From Prochlorococcus sp. AG-418-I21 (GTDB lineage Bacteria > Cyanobacteriota > Cyanobacteriia > PCC-6307 > Cyanobiaceae), in the NCBI GenBank assembly GCA_003214115.1, contig QCMA01000002.1:1-64000 (forward strand): 64,000 nt of DNA, written 5' to 3'. Shown piece after piece: positions 11,995 through 22,903 of this stretch. The notes beneath the pieces are model-generated. The model made no database searches, was not told the DNA's origin, and was given only the letters and a program-made list of their open reading frames with translations. Position 1 is the first letter of the stretch. Every line of letters starts with the position of its first letter. The position numbers and the translations under genes were made by a program.

Positions 11995-12035
11995 TAGAAA
12001 ACTTTTCTTATTCTCATTTTGTGAAAAAGTTTTTT
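11995..12035. repeat. Near-inverted repeat with U-run (GAAAACTTTTC ... GAAAAAGTTTTTT)
   Basis: Imperfect AT-rich hairpin upstream of rpoD; possible terminator or leader structure. Confidence 0.3.
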
Positions 12036-12124
12036 AAACATTAAGGGGACTTTACTACTAAATGTTCAAATTAGCCCTAAATAAAATTTTATCTAGTTAA
12101 ATTCACCGTAGAAAGGAGTCAATT

Positions 12125-13306
12125 ATGTGTCCAGTCGCAGCAGAATCAAAGAATTCCAAGCCTAGTTCAAAAAAAAAGATCAATAAAAAAATTAATACAA
12201 ATTTAGAAACAGTAGTTGAAGAAGATAGTAATAAAAACAATCAAACTTTGCAAACATCTGCTGAGTTAAACGAAAGCAATATTGAAAATAACAATAATGA
12301 ATTTAGTGATTCTGAAGAAGATAAAGGGCTCGGGAATATAAAGCTTGGGCCAAAAGGTATCTACACTGAAGATTCAATAAGAGTTTATCTCCAAGAAATT
12401 GGAAGAATTAGACTTTTAAGACCAGATGAAGAAATTGAGCTTGCAAGAAAAATTGCTGACTTACTCCAATTGGAAGAGTTAGCAACTCAATATGAGTCAG
12501 AAAAAGGGCATTTCCCATCTGTAAGAGAATGGGCCGAGTTAATAGATATGCCTCTTCCTAAATTTAGAAGAAGACTTCTCTTAGGGCGCAGAGCTAAAGA
12601 AAAAATGGTTCAATCAAATTTAAGATTAGTTGTTTCCATTGCTAAAAAATATATGAACAGAGGTTTATCATTTCAAGATTTAATCCAAGAAGGAAGTTTG
12701 GGTCTAATTAGGGCAGCGGAAAAATTCGACCATGAAAAAGGTTATAAGTTCTCTACATATGCAACTTGGTGGATTCGCCAAGCCATTACAAGAGCAATTG
12801 CGGATCAAAGTAGAACTATTAGATTGCCAGTTCACTTATACGAGACAATATCCAGAATTAAAAAAACCACAAAAGTTCTCAGCCAAGAATTTGGCAGGAA
12901 ACCTAGTGAAGAAGAAATCGCTGAGAGTATGGAAATGACAATCGAAAAATTAAGATTTATAGCTAAAAGTGCGCAACTTCCTATTTCTTTAGAAACTCCA
13001 ATAGGGAAAGAAGAAGACTCAAGACTAGGAGACTTTATAGAGGCTGATATAGAAAATCCAGAGCAAGATGTTTCTAAAACTCTACTAAGAGAAGATTTGG
13101 AAGGAGTATTAGCCACTCTTAGTCCAAGAGAAAGAGATGTTCTCAGATTGAGATATGGAATTGATGATGGAAGAATGAAAACTCTTGAAGAAATTGGCCA
13201 GATATTTGATGTGACGAGAGAAAGAATTAGACAAATAGAGGCAAAAGCCCTAAGAAAACTTAGACATCCTAATCGAAATGGGGTTTTAAAAGAATATATA
13301 AAATAA
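12125..13306 (+). CDS. rpoD: Principal RNA polymerase sigma factor (RpoD/SigA)
   Basis: [93 protein letters not shown]. Confidence 0.95.
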   Translation: MCPVAAESKNSKPSSKKKINKKINTNLETVVEEDSNKNNQTLQTSAELNESNIENNNNEFSDSEEDKGLGNIKLGPKGIYTEDSIRVYLQEIGRIRLLRPDEEIELARKIADLLQLEELATQYESEKGHFPSVREWAELIDMPLPKFRRRLLLGRRAKEKMVQSNLRLVVSIAKKYMNRGLSFQDLIQEGSLGLIRAAEKFDHEKGYKFSTYATWWIRQAITRAIADQSRTIRLPVHLYETISRIKKTTKVLSQEFGRKPSEEEIAESMEMTIEKLRFIAKSAQLPISLETPIGKEEDSRLGDFIEADIENPEQDVSKTLLREDLEGVLATLSPRERDVLRLRYGIDDGRMKTLEEIGQIFDVTRERIRQIEAKALRKLRHPNRNGVLKEYIK

Positions 13307-13403
13307 AAAAAGTTAAATATAATATTCAGCTTTAAAAACTGGCAAAATAATAGCTTAAGATAGATTCGACTTAATTTTTAATTCAAACTCAAAATAATAT
13401 TTA

Positions 13404-14354
13404 ATGACTAATTTTAAGCTTAAAATAGCTAGTAGAAGAAGTAAGCTAGCAATGGTTCAAACTTTATGGGTTAAAGATCAACTAGAAAGGAATATTCCCA
13501 ATTTAGAGGTATCTATAGAAGCCATGGCAACTCAAGGTGACAAAATCCTTGATGTAGCCTTAGCAAAAATAGGCGACAAAGGCTTATTTACAAAAGAACT
13601 TGAAGCACAAATGCTCGTAGGCCATGCAGATATAGCTGTACATTCTCTGAAAGATTTACCAACCAATTTGCCTAATGGCCTTAAATTAGGATGCATTACA
13701 AAAAGGGAGGATCCTGCAGATGCTTTAGTAGTAAACAAAAAAAATGATTGTTATAAACTAGAAACCTTACCTGAAGGTTCGATTGTTGGAACAAGCTCTT
13801 TAAGAAGACTTGCACAATTAAGAAATAAGTACCCACATCTTGTTTTCAAAGATATCAGGGGAAATGTTATTACAAGAATTGAAAAATTAGATGCAGGAGA
13901 ATTTGATTGTATAATTCTTGCGGCCGCTGGTTTAAAGAGATTAGGCTTTGAATCAAGAATTCACCAGATTATCCCAAGTGAAATTTCCCTTCATGCCGTT
14001 GGCCAAGGAGCACTAGGCATTGAATGTAAATCTGATGATAAAAAAGTTTTAGAAATTATAAATATCTTAGAAGATAAACCCACCAGTCAAAGATGTCTAG
14101 CAGAAAGGGCTTTTTTAAGAGAGCTTGAAGGTGGATGCCAAGTCCCAATAGGTGTGAATAGTAAAATTCAAAATGAAAAACTTTGCCTTACTGGTATGGT
14201 TGCATCTCTTGATGGAGAAAGGCTTATTAAAGATCAACATATTGGCAGTATTAATGATCCCGAAGAAGTAGGCAAAGAACTAGCTAAAAAATTAAAGCAG
14301 CAAGGTGCCGAAGAAATACTAAGCGAAATATTTGAAAAATTTAGAGAAAAATAA
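13404..14354 (+). CDS. hemC: Porphobilinogen deaminase
   Basis: [40 protein letters not shown]. Confidence 0.96.
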   Translation: MTNFKLKIASRRSKLAMVQTLWVKDQLERNIPNLEVSIEAMATQGDKILDVALAKIGDKGLFTKELEAQMLVGHADIAVHSLKDLPTNLPNGLKLGCITKREDPADALVVNKKNDCYKLETLPEGSIVGTSSLRRLAQLRNKYPHLVFKDIRGNVITRIEKLDAGEFDCIILAAAGLKRLGFESRIHQIIPSEISLHAVGQGALGIECKSDDKKVLEIINILEDKPTSQRCLAERAFLRELEGGCQVPIGVNSKIQNEKLCLTGMVASLDGERLIKDQHIGSINDPEEVGKELAKKLKQQGAEEILSEIFEKFREK

Positions 14355-14360
14355 AATTTG

Positions 14361-14951
14361 TTAATTTACTAATTTAGGATCAATTTCTTTTTTGTATCTC
14401 TCTTCACAATCTTTAATCACTTTAACAGCTTCTTCTAACCCAAAAAAACCATTTACAGTACATGTTCCTGGTTTTTTTAGATCTTTGTAGTGCTCCCAAT
14501 AATACTTTGTTTCTTTTAACCAATGATCTCCAAGGTCTTCATAACTTGAGATATGATCCATTCTTTTATCATCCGCTAAAACCGCTATTACCTTATCATC
14601 GACCTCTCCACCATCATCAAATTTCATCACCCCAATAATCCTTGCTTCTACAATAGATCCGGGTATCAACGGCTCAGTTACTCCAACAATTTCTACATCA
14701 AGTGGATCTCCATCTTCATCCCATGTCCTTGGAATACATCCATAAGCAAAAGGATACGCAAGTGATGAATAACCTACCCTATCAAGTTTAAGATGTCCCG
14801 TTTCTGTAATTAATTCATATTTATTTATGGTATTTGAGTTCAATTCAACAATAGTGTTTATTATTGTATTTGAGCTATCAGTGAAAGCATTTAGTATGTG
14901 CAATAAATTGGGGGTAACCCTGCTTGGGGGCTGATTTAGATTTGCCATCAA
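14361..14951 (-). CDS. ppa: Inorganic pyrophosphatase
   Basis: DEDGDPLDVEIVG, DKVIAVLADD. Confidence 0.95.
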   Translation of the reverse strand: MMANLNQPPSRVTPNLLHILNAFTDSSNTIINTIVELNSNTINKYELITETGHLKLDRVGYSSLAYPFAYGCIPRTWDEDGDPLDVEIVGVTEPLIPGSIVEARIIGVMKFDDGGEVDDKVIAVLADDKRMDHISSYEDLGDHWLKETKYYWEHYKDLKKPGTCTVNGFFGLEEAVKVIKDCEERYKKEIDPKLVN

Positions 14952-15011
14952 GAAATTATTTTTATTTATCTTACATCCTCACACCTAACCAAATTCTTTA
15001 AAAGTAATGTT

Positions 15012-16517
15012 TCAGCAAAAATCATTTATTTTAGACCTTAAATGATTAATAAAATAGTTTGGCGATAGTTCTTCATTAGTTACAGCTCTTACCAACTCCA
15101 TACAATTAACTGATCTGCCATATTCATGTATTTTATTTTTTAACCAAAAGATGATCTTTTGATATTCACCATTTTCAATTAAGTTGTCAATCAAACCTAT
15201 CTCTCTTTCCATTTGAGAAGATATTTGCGCACTTATAACATGTCCTAACAAATATGAGGGGAAATATCCAAACGCCCCTTCACTCCAATGAACATCTTGA
15301 AGACAACCTTCTGAATCATTAGATGGTTTAATGCCTAGGAGTTCATCATATCTTTTATTCCATTCTGTTGGCATATCTTCAGCAGGTAACCCCCTTTCAA
15401 TTAAATCTATTTCAAGTTCGGTTCTTATTAATATGTGTAAGCCATAAGTCAATTCATCCGCTTCAACCCTATTTAATCCTGCTTCCAAGTGATTAATAGA
15501 TTTCCATAGTTCTAAATAATTATTAAGAGAACATCCAGCCGAAACAAATTTGTTAAAAAATCTTTTTGAAAAAGATTTGGATTTAACTATCCTATTTTCC
15601 CAAAATAAAGATTGACTTTCATGAATACCCATAGAGGTTGCTTGACCTAAAGGCCAAGCAAACCATTGATGACTTTGAGATGGCAAACCCTGCTCATAAA
15701 TAGAATGCCCCCACTCATGCGCAGTTGCTAAAAAACTTGATAATGGTTCACCTTCAACAATTCTTGACGTAATCCTGTAATCATTAGGCCCTAATGTAAT
15801 CGAAAAAGGATGAGGAGATTTACCAACAACAACTAGATCTTTATCTCTCCCAAACTCATCAAGTAATTGAGAACATAAATTTTGTTGAGATTCTGGACTC
15901 AAATCCCAATGATATTTCTTAGATTTATTAATCCCTCTAATCAACTCTGGGAGAGTGTCTTTTAAAGGCTGAAACATTTTAATCAGCCACTTTAAAGTTA
16001 ATTCAGGCTCAAAGGGTTGGGCTAAAGTTTCCCATGGTGAATATTGATCTGATATTTGTTTTGCCTCTTCAATCCGCAATTTAACTAATTCTTCAAAGAA
16101 AGGAAGAAAAATTTTAAAATCTGATTTTTCCTTAGCTTCTTGCCAGCTTTCATACCCTTTAGATTTTGCCTTTGCTAGAGACTCAACTAATTTAGGATCT
16201 AAATTTCTTTCTCTATTAAATTCCTTCAATAAAAGACTAATATTTCTTTCTTTATCTTTTATGAAAAGTTGATTGTCAGAATTTCGTTCAATATCTGCTA
16301 GTTCATTTTTAGCAGATTGTATTAAATTAGAAAATTCCTCGGAAGAATTTCTTTCATGCAATACTTTTGCAATATAAGTAAGTTGTTCAGACCTCCAAGA
16401 AGCACCTTTCTTTGGCATTCCAGTATTCTGATCCCAATAAAGTGTATTTTGGATTGAACCTAATATTTGTGTTTCTTTTAGGTAAGCACCCAGCTTATTC
16501 CAATGAGTTTCAGCCAA
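15012..16517 (-). CDS. Carboxypeptidase Taq (M32 family)
   Basis: TAHEWGHSIYEQGLP (HExxH-like), GIHESQSLFWEN, SYLLGHVISAQ. Confidence 0.92.
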   Translation of the reverse strand: MAETHWNKLGAYLKETQILGSIQNTLYWDQNTGMPKKGASWRSEQLTYIAKVLHERNSSEEFSNLIQSAKNELADIERNSDNQLFIKDKERNISLLLKEFNRERNLDPKLVESLAKAKSKGYESWQEAKEKSDFKIFLPFFEELVKLRIEEAKQISDQYSPWETLAQPFEPELTLKWLIKMFQPLKDTLPELIRGINKSKKYHWDLSPESQQNLCSQLLDEFGRDKDLVVVGKSPHPFSITLGPNDYRITSRIVEGEPLSSFLATAHEWGHSIYEQGLPSQSHQWFAWPLGQATSMGIHESQSLFWENRIVKSKSFSKRFFNKFVSAGCSLNNYLELWKSINHLEAGLNRVEADELTYGLHILIRTELEIDLIERGLPAEDMPTEWNKRYDELLGIKPSNDSEGCLQDVHWSEGAFGYFPSYLLGHVISAQISSQMEREIGLIDNLIENGEYQKIIFWLKNKIHEYGRSVNCMELVRAVTNEELSPNYFINHLRSKINDFC

Positions 16518-16625
16518 AGATTTAAATGGAAATTAAATTTATCTTAAGATAAAAATTTTAATGTCTGCAGTAAAACATTCATCTTTTTCCATAATAGGAT
16601 ATTGATTAATTAAGTTTTAACTTAT

Positions 16626-17081
16626 ATGGAACAAATATTTTCAAAATTAAAATTCATAACCCATGGCGAGGGTTTTATTGATATCACAAATGATTTAAAT
16701 TTATGTCTTGAAAAAAATAATTTTCATTCCGGAATTTTAAATTTAACTTCACTGCACACAAGTTGCAGTTTAACTATTAATGAGAACGCAGATCCAAATG
16801 TACTGAGGGACCTAAAAAAGTATATGCAATCGATAGTTCCCTATGACTCCTACTTAACCTTATCAAAAAATAGAGAAGAAATATCGTATAAACATTATCA
16901 AGAAGGGGCTGACGATATGCCAGCACATATTAAAACATCCCTAACAAACACTTGTTTATCTTTGAGTTTTCAAGACGGGAAAATTATGCTTGGCACATGG
17001 CAAGCAGTTTATTTATGGGAACATCGATTTGATCAAAAGGACAGAATCATAAATGTACATATAATTGGTGAGAAAAAGTAA
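16626..17081 (+). CDS. YjbQ/UPF0047 family protein
   Basis: GILNLTSLHTSCSLTINENADPNVLRDL, LGTWQAVYLWEHR. Confidence 0.88.
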   Translation: MEQIFSKLKFITHGEGFIDITNDLNLCLEKNNFHSGILNLTSLHTSCSLTINENADPNVLRDLKKYMQSIVPYDSYLTLSKNREEISYKHYQEGADDMPAHIKTSLTNTCLSLSFQDGKIMLGTWQAVYLWEHRFDQKDRIINVHIIGEKK

Positions 17082-17118
17082 GATATTTATAATGTAATAA
17101 GTCAGATTTCTTATTTTA

Positions 17119-17409
17119 ATGGAACCCTACATTTTGCAAGATGAAGAATTGAATGAATTAGTTGTCAAAATACCTGGCTGGGAAATTAAATCTAAACAAA
17201 TCCAAAGAGAATTTAACTTCGCTAATTTTATTGAAGCCTTTGCTTTTATGACAAAGGTTGCTTTAATTTGTGAAAAATATAATCATCATCCTAACTGGGA
17301 GAATGTTTATGCAAAAGTAATAATTAAATTAAATACACATGATCTAGGAGGTATTACGAATCTGGATCAAACATTAGCTTCGGAAATCAACAAAATTTTC
17401 GATCAATAA
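17119..17409 (+). CDS. Pterin-4a-carbinolamine dehydratase
   Basis: REFNFANFIEAFAFMTKVALICEKYNHHPNWENVYAKVIIKLNTHDLGGITNLD. Confidence 0.9.
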   Translation: MEPYILQDEELNELVVKIPGWEIKSKQIQREFNFANFIEAFAFMTKVALICEKYNHHPNWENVYAKVIIKLNTHDLGGITNLDQTLASEINKIFDQ

Positions 17410-17438
17410 AAATATAAACTTGTTTTCAACTATTCAAA

Positions 17439-18464
17439 ATGTCTAAAAATTTATTGCCAGTTACTATTATTAGTGGATTTTTAGGTTCTGGCAAAACTAC
17501 ACTTCTAAATCATATTTTAAAAAATCAAGTTGGTATTAAAACAGCTGTTTTAGTCAACGAATTTGGAGAAATCGGAATAGATAATGACTTAATAATAGAA
17601 GGCTCAGAAGATATGATCGAATTAAATAATGGATGTATATGTTGCTCTATCAATGGCGAATTATTAAATACCGTATCCAAAGTTTTAGAAAGAGCTGAAA
17701 AATTAGACTATTTGATTGTTGAAACAACTGGATTAGCAGATCCATTACCAGTAGCCATGACTTTTGCAGTTGGAGATCTTAGAGAAAAAGTAAGATTAGA
17801 TTCGATAATTACTGTCATTGATGGAGAAAATTTTGATTTTGAAATTAATAATCAAAGTGTCGCCTATTCTCAAATTTTATACGGAGATATCCTTCTTCTT
17901 AATAAATCTGATTTAGTAAATGAAAAACAATTAAAGAAAATAGAGGAGTTTATAAATAAAATAAAAAAAGAACCAAGGATTTTGAGATCAACTAATAGTG
18001 CAGTTGCGTTACATACAATTATGAGCGTGGGTCTATTTGAGACGGATACTTTTGAATTCGAGAAGAATAAAAAAAATATAGAACAAAATTCAAAGGATCA
18101 CTCTTCTCATTCCCACGATCACTCCTCTCATTCCCACGATCACTCTTCTCATTCCCACGATTTGATCAATAATATCGAGGGTTTTACCTCAGTTTCATAT
18201 GAGACATATGAACCATTTTCTTTAAGGAAGTTTCAATATTTCTTAGATAATCAAATCTCACAAGATGTATTTAGAGCAAAAGGAATATTATGGTTTATGG
18301 AAAGTGAAAGAAAACACATTTTTCACCTTTCTGGAAAGCGGTTTTCTCTAGATGATGAGGAATGGACAAAAGAAAAATCTAACAAGATAGTATTAATTGG
18401 GAAAAACTTAGATCACCAAACTATTAAAAATCAACTGTCATCATGTAGATTTAATTCAGATTAG
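17439..18464 (+). CDS. CobW/COG0523-family GTPase with His-rich metal-binding insert
   Basis: ISGFLGSGKTTLLNH, NGCICCSINGEL, LLLNKSDLV, DHSSHSHDHSSHSHDHSSHSHD. Confidence 0.92.
   Translation: MSKNLLPVTIISGFLGSGKTTLLNHILKNQVGIKTAVLVNEFGEIGIDNDLIIEGSEDMIELNNGCICCSINGELLNTVSKVLERAEKLDYLIVETTGLADPLPVAMTFAVGDLREKVRLDSIITVIDGENFDFEINNQSVAYSQILYGDILLLNKSDLVNEKQLKKIEEFINKIKKEPRILRSTNSAVALHTIMSVGLFETDTFEFEKNKKNIEQNSKDHSSHSHDHSSHSHDHSSHSHDLINNIEGFTSVSYETYEPFSLRKFQYFLDNQISQDVFRAKGILWFMESERKHIFHLSGKRFSLDDEEWTKEKSNKIVLIGKNLDHQTIKNQLSSCRFNSD
18096..18158 (+). repeat. Three 21-bp coding tandem repeats (DHSSHSH x3)
   Basis: GATCACTC(T/C)TCTCATTCCCAC x3, only one synonymous difference between copies. Confidence 0.95.
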
Positions 18465-18490
18465 AGTTCATATTAGGATTTAATTAATTT

Positions 18491-20029
18491 TTGAAAATAC
18501 GCATTAAAGGGTTTAAAAAAACATTAAAAGAATTAAATTTTCTTTATTTCACTTCGTTTATTGTTTCACTCTTAGTAATCATTCCGATTTCCAATTTTCT
18601 TCTAGAGGGAATTGGTTACATTATTAGTGGAAATTTTTCATTAGGTATTGCTGGAGGAGAAGAGGTATTAGGCACTTTAAAAGTTCTAATATTGACAAGT
18701 TTTTTTGGCGGCGGGTTAGGAACTTTGAATGGATGGTTACTTTCAAATTGTGATTTTAAGTTCAGAAAAGTTCTCCGTATTTGTCAGCTAGTTCCACTAG
18801 CTGCCCCAGCATATTTAATAACAGCTATTTTGCAGGATTTAGGAAGTATTTTTGGGTATCAAATAACTGGTTTATGGTGGGGGGTATTAATACTTTCAAT
18901 TTCTACTTATCCATATGTATTCATTCTTGCTAACGAAAGTTTTAATAAATTTGGAGTTAATCAAATCAACGCTAGTAGAGGATTAGGAGTAGGGCCTTGG
19001 AGCAGCTTCTTTAAAATCGCTTTACCAATGGCTTTACCAGCACTAATAACAGGAATAAGTTTAATGTGTATGGAAGTAATGAATGAGTTAGGTACATTTG
19101 CATTATTAAACATACCAAGTATTTCTACTGGTATAGCTGAAAATTGGATAATTGAGGGTAATCCAAAAAGTGCCATTGGATTATCTTTGGTAGCCTTATT
19201 AATTATTTTCACTTTAATTATTTTCGAAAAGTTATCAAGAAAAAAATCAAAGAGGTGGAGTGAAAATCCTGCATCAAAAGATTCTCAAGGATGGGAATTA
19301 AACAAAACTAGAGCTTTTTTAGCAATAATCATATCTTTATTTCCTCCAATTTTCTCTTTTGGGATTCCATGTTTTTGGGTTCTACTCAATATAGATCTAA
19401 TTAAAAAAGGGTTATCTATAGAATTACTTAGCCTATCTTTAAGGACGATAAGTCTAGGACTTTTAACTGCATTAATAGCGATGCTATTCTCCTTAATAAT
19501 TTCTATAGTCAGACGCGCAAATAAAAGCTTTTTACTAGAACTAATAACAAATCTTGCGGGAATAGGTTACGCAATCCCAGGAACTGTATTAGCTTTATCT
19601 TTAATAAGCATTTCTTCTTCAAAATTTAATTTTTTTGCTATTTGCTTACTAATTTGGGGTTATCTTGTCCGATTTCTAACTATCTCTAAGGGTTCTATTG
19701 ATTCAAGTCTTGAGAGAATTTCTCCTAGTCTTGATGAAGCAGCACTTGGACTAGGAGAGAATTGGCTGGGGATCATCAAAAGAATTCATCTACCTCTTCT
19801 CCAAGGACCAATATTCGTAGGATCACTTTTAGTTTTTGTTGACACGATAAAAGAATTGCCCATTACCTTTATTTTAAGACCATTCGATTTCGATACATTA
19901 TCTGTGAGAATATATCAATATGCTGGAGATGAAAGAATGGTAGAGGCAATATTACCGGCCATTCTTATCATGACTTTAGGCCTTATTGCATCAATGACAT
20001 TGATACCAAGTTTAGAGAAAAAATACTAA
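18491..20029 (+). CDS. ABC transporter permease, iron(III)-type (FbpB/FutB-like), TTG start
   Basis: Long multi-TM protein with two binding-protein-dependent permease EAA-like regions (INASRGLGVGPWSSFFKIALP; LDEAALGLGENWLGIIKRIHLP). Confidence 0.85.
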   Translation: MKIRIKGFKKTLKELNFLYFTSFIVSLLVIIPISNFLLEGIGYIISGNFSLGIAGGEEVLGTLKVLILTSFFGGGLGTLNGWLLSNCDFKFRKVLRICQLVPLAAPAYLITAILQDLGSIFGYQITGLWWGVLILSISTYPYVFILANESFNKFGVNQINASRGLGVGPWSSFFKIALPMALPALITGISLMCMEVMNELGTFALLNIPSISTGIAENWIIEGNPKSAIGLSLVALLIIFTLIIFEKLSRKKSKRWSENPASKDSQGWELNKTRAFLAIIISLFPPIFSFGIPCFWVLLNIDLIKKGLSIELLSLSLRTISLGLLTALIAMLFSLIISIVRRANKSFLLELITNLAGIGYAIPGTVLALSLISISSSKFNFFAICLLIWGYLVRFLTISKGSIDSSLERISPSLDEAALGLGENWLGIIKRIHLPLLQGPIFVGSLLVFVDTIKELPITFILRPFDFDTLSVRIYQYAGDERMVEAILPAILIMTLGLIASMTLIPSLEKKY

Positions 20030-20982
20030 ATTCTTTTAGACACTTTTCTTATTAAGAAAGGTATGCTTAACAACAAATCTGCCGATGTAGATATAACCCT
20101 AAAATAAACTAAACTTATAAGAATTATATTTTCTGGAATACTTTTGCCAACAAATAAAAGGAGGCAAGCCTCAAAAACGCCAATTCCTCCTGGAGCTGCT
20201 GGGACTACCAAGCCTATGGACCATGACAAAGAAAAAATTACTAATAAAAATATGATGTTCAGGTTATTACTTGTATAAAAAGTATTTAAGCAAATATAAA
20301 ACCCAATAAATTTTGATAAAACAAAACCAATTTCAAAAAATAAAGCTCTAGAAGGGAAAAAAGAAACTATATTTATTCTCTCTTCAAATTGTCCCTTTGC
20401 ATTTGGGAGTCTCAAAACCTCAAATACTTTCCCCTTAAAAGACCCTAATATTTTTAATATCAAAAAAATAAATTTTCTATTTAAGAATAATAAAGGAAAA
20501 ATTAAAAAAAAATAAAGTGGTGAAAAAATTAATCCCATTGATGCCAAGAGAAAAGATCCACTCAACATAAAATAAGGTTCTATAAGCGTCGAATATAAAG
20601 CAATCTGTGGATTACTTATTTTTTTTATAAAATTAAATCTTTCAACAAAATGCCAAATCCCTCCCGGAACATATTTAAGAATATTGGTTAAAACATAGAA
20701 GGAAACTAAATTATTACTTTTAAATTCTTTCCCGAACCATTTAACAATATATTTCCATGCATAAGCGTTCAAGTAAATACTTAAAACACAAAATAAATAT
20801 GATAGGAATAGATTAATTCCATTTCTTTCTAAATTGATATCAAAAGAAATTTGATCAATATTATCAAAAAAATAGATGCAAAAATATAACAAGCTTGAAA
20901 TAAAGAAAATACTCTTTAAATTTCCAAAATTAATTTTTTTAATGAATTTCGAAGGTGATTGATTACTTATATTAAATCTCAT
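20026..20982 (-). CDS. LPG synthase TM region-like / UPF0104 flippase-like membrane protein
   Basis: Multi-TM protein, KYVPGGIWHFVERF, GLVVPAAPGGIGVFEACLL. Confidence 0.75.
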   Translation of the reverse strand: MRFNISNQSPSKFIKKINFGNLKSIFFISSLLYFCIYFFDNIDQISFDINLERNGINLFLSYLFCVLSIYLNAYAWKYIVKWFGKEFKSNNLVSFYVLTNILKYVPGGIWHFVERFNFIKKISNPQIALYSTLIEPYFMLSGSFLLASMGLIFSPLYFFLIFPLLFLNRKFIFLILKILGSFKGKVFEVLRLPNAKGQFEERINIVSFFPSRALFFEIGFVLSKFIGFYICLNTFYTSNNLNIIFLLVIFSLSWSIGLVVPAAPGGIGVFEACLLLFVGKSIPENIILISLVYFRVISTSADLLLSIPFLIRKVSKRI

Positions 20983-22211
20983 TTCCAGTTTTCAAATGCG
21001 TTAAATTTTTTACCTGACTCTTTTATTATTTTTCTAATTTCGTCAGTTGATATTTTATGCTTTAGTTGTAATCTCAAAACCTCATCATTTTCTGGTTTCG
21101 TAATTATTGATCCATCTGGTTTCAAAGTTTGTTTAACTTTTATATTTCCAAAAGTCGTTGAACATTCTCCTCTGCGTCTAAGTAATATCCACCTAGATTG
21201 GGTCCTTTCACGAACCCCAATAGTGTTGGAATAATCAAACCATAATCTCCTAAAAAACTCTTTTTTCTCTATGGGCAAGATTACTTGAATAGAAAATCCA
21301 ATTCTATTTTTTTTCATATTGATAGCTTGATAGGAAACGTCGTAAGCTCCCTCAATTCTCAGTTTCTCTACAAAATTTGATATGTCTTCAGGTGTTTGGT
21401 CATCAATCCATGCTTCTTGAATAGATATCTCTTCACGCTTTGGACTGATTTGTTCATTATCGTTAATAGAAAAATCCTCAAATGAAGTAATTTTATAAAC
21501 TCTTACCAAATTAGGGAATGTAAATTTTAGATTACCAATGCCGACTCCATAAGAGTTAATAGAATATTTTGAAGGAGGTTCAAGATTGTCGACTAAATTA
21601 GCAAGTAAAGCAATGCCAGTTGGTGTTGAGAGTTCACCATCTATTGAATTAAAGCTTGATAAAACCTTAATATTTTTTAGTCTTATTAGCTCTATTACAG
21701 CAGGAGGTGGAACAGATAATTTTCCATGTTCAGTTTGAACAAAACCTTTCCCTAGCATTGGTTCATTACAATAAACCCTCTTTGGATTTAAGTAATTCAA
21801 TGCAGCACATACTCCAATAATATCCACCAATGAATCTATAGCGCCAATTTCATGAAAATGAACTTCATCAGATTTAATGCCATGAACTTTTCCTTCCGCA
21901 ATTGCTAAAGATTCAAATACTTCATATATTATTTTTTTTAATTTATCTTCTAAATGGCCATTTAAAATAAGTTCCTTGATACTTCTCCAAGTTCTTTTAA
22001 TAGGACTACGTTCAATATTCTCAACCTTTGCCTTGACTCCTCGGATTGAACAACTTTTTGATTCCTTAAATTCTAGTTGGTATAGATCCTTTAATCCAAG
22101 ATCAATAAGTGGCTGTTCAATAACTTTTTTAGGCACCCCTAAATCATAAAAAGCTCCTAACAACATATCTCCAGAGATACCAGGAGAACATTCAATTAAG
22201 ACATTATCCAT
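20979..22211 (-). CDS. larC: LarC-family nickel insertion protein (former DUF111)
   Basis: ECSPGISGDMLLGAFYDLGVP, DEVHFHEIGAIDSLVDIIGVCAAL, STPTGIALLANL. Confidence 0.9.
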   Translation of the reverse strand: MDNVLIECSPGISGDMLLGAFYDLGVPKKVIEQPLIDLGLKDLYQLEFKESKSCSIRGVKAKVENIERSPIKRTWRSIKELILNGHLEDKLKKIIYEVFESLAIAEGKVHGIKSDEVHFHEIGAIDSLVDIIGVCAALNYLNPKRVYCNEPMLGKGFVQTEHGKLSVPPPAVIELIRLKNIKVLSSFNSIDGELSTPTGIALLANLVDNLEPPSKYSINSYGVGIGNLKFTFPNLVRVYKITSFEDFSINDNEQISPKREEISIQEAWIDDQTPEDISNFVEKLRIEGAYDVSYQAINMKKNRIGFSIQVILPIEKKEFFRRLWFDYSNTIGVRERTQSRWILLRRRGECSTTFGNIKVKQTLKPDGSIITKPENDEVLRLQLKHKISTDEIRKIIKESGKKFNAFENWK

Positions 22212-22263
22212 AAATCAAAGATTTCCTAACTGGTAAAATTGCGGTGAGGATCAACTTTTTATT

Positions 22264-22863
22264 CTAGTTATTTTTAGAAAAATTTTTTTCAATCACTTCG
22301 TAGCCAATTAATTGCAAAGAATTTCTATCTCTGTTGATATCTAAACTTACAAAACTGTTAAGAAGCTCAAGAGAAAGCTCACCTTTTATAACTAATTTAA
22401 AATTTTTATTCTTTAAATTCTTCAACTTTGAATCATAACTTATCTTAATAACTATTTCTTTTTGTTTAGTGTTGACAAAAACCAATTCACCTCTAATAGA
22501 AAAATAATTATCTTTCAAATCTAATTCTTCTAATAATTTAGAGGAGTTAGTTTTTGTAGAATCATTTGGAAAATCATTCAGTTGGTAAGGATCCCATATA
22601 CCTGCAATCTGTAAATGCAAATTTTGAGTATTTTTATTCTTTGGATAAACAACCCAATAATAACTTTTCTTTAAATCAATATGTTTTTTTAAAAGTGATA
22701 AAGCTTTACCTAGTACTACTGTTTCAATTTTTTCGCCTTTATTATCAACTAAAAATCCTCTATTCAATTGCTTATTTTCATGTGGAGTAAATTTGCCATT
22801 TATAATACCGATTGCTCTATACTGCAGTTTATTAGAAACTTTTGGGATAGGATTTTTTAACAT
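22264..22863 (-). CDS. Conserved hypothetical protein (199 aa)
   Basis: Long ORF fitting gene order; no recognised motif. Confidence 0.7.
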   Translation of the reverse strand: MLKNPIPKVSNKLQYRAIGIINGKFTPHENKQLNRGFLVDNKGEKIETVVLGKALSLLKKHIDLKKSYYWVVYPKNKNTQNLHLQIAGIWDPYQLNDFPNDSTKTNSSKLLEELDLKDNYFSIRGELVFVNTKQKEIVIKISYDSKLKNLKNKNFKLVIKGELSLELLNSFVSLDINRDRNSLQLIGYEVIEKNFSKNN

Positions 22864-22903
22864 ATTAGAATTTTTAAATGAAAATTTTTCGTAATTAAAT
22901 TAC

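Noticed and set aside
12732-13116. ORFs overlapping rpoD in other frames (12732-12938 +, 12832-13116 -)
   Set aside because: Shadow ORFs within a conserved sigma factor gene
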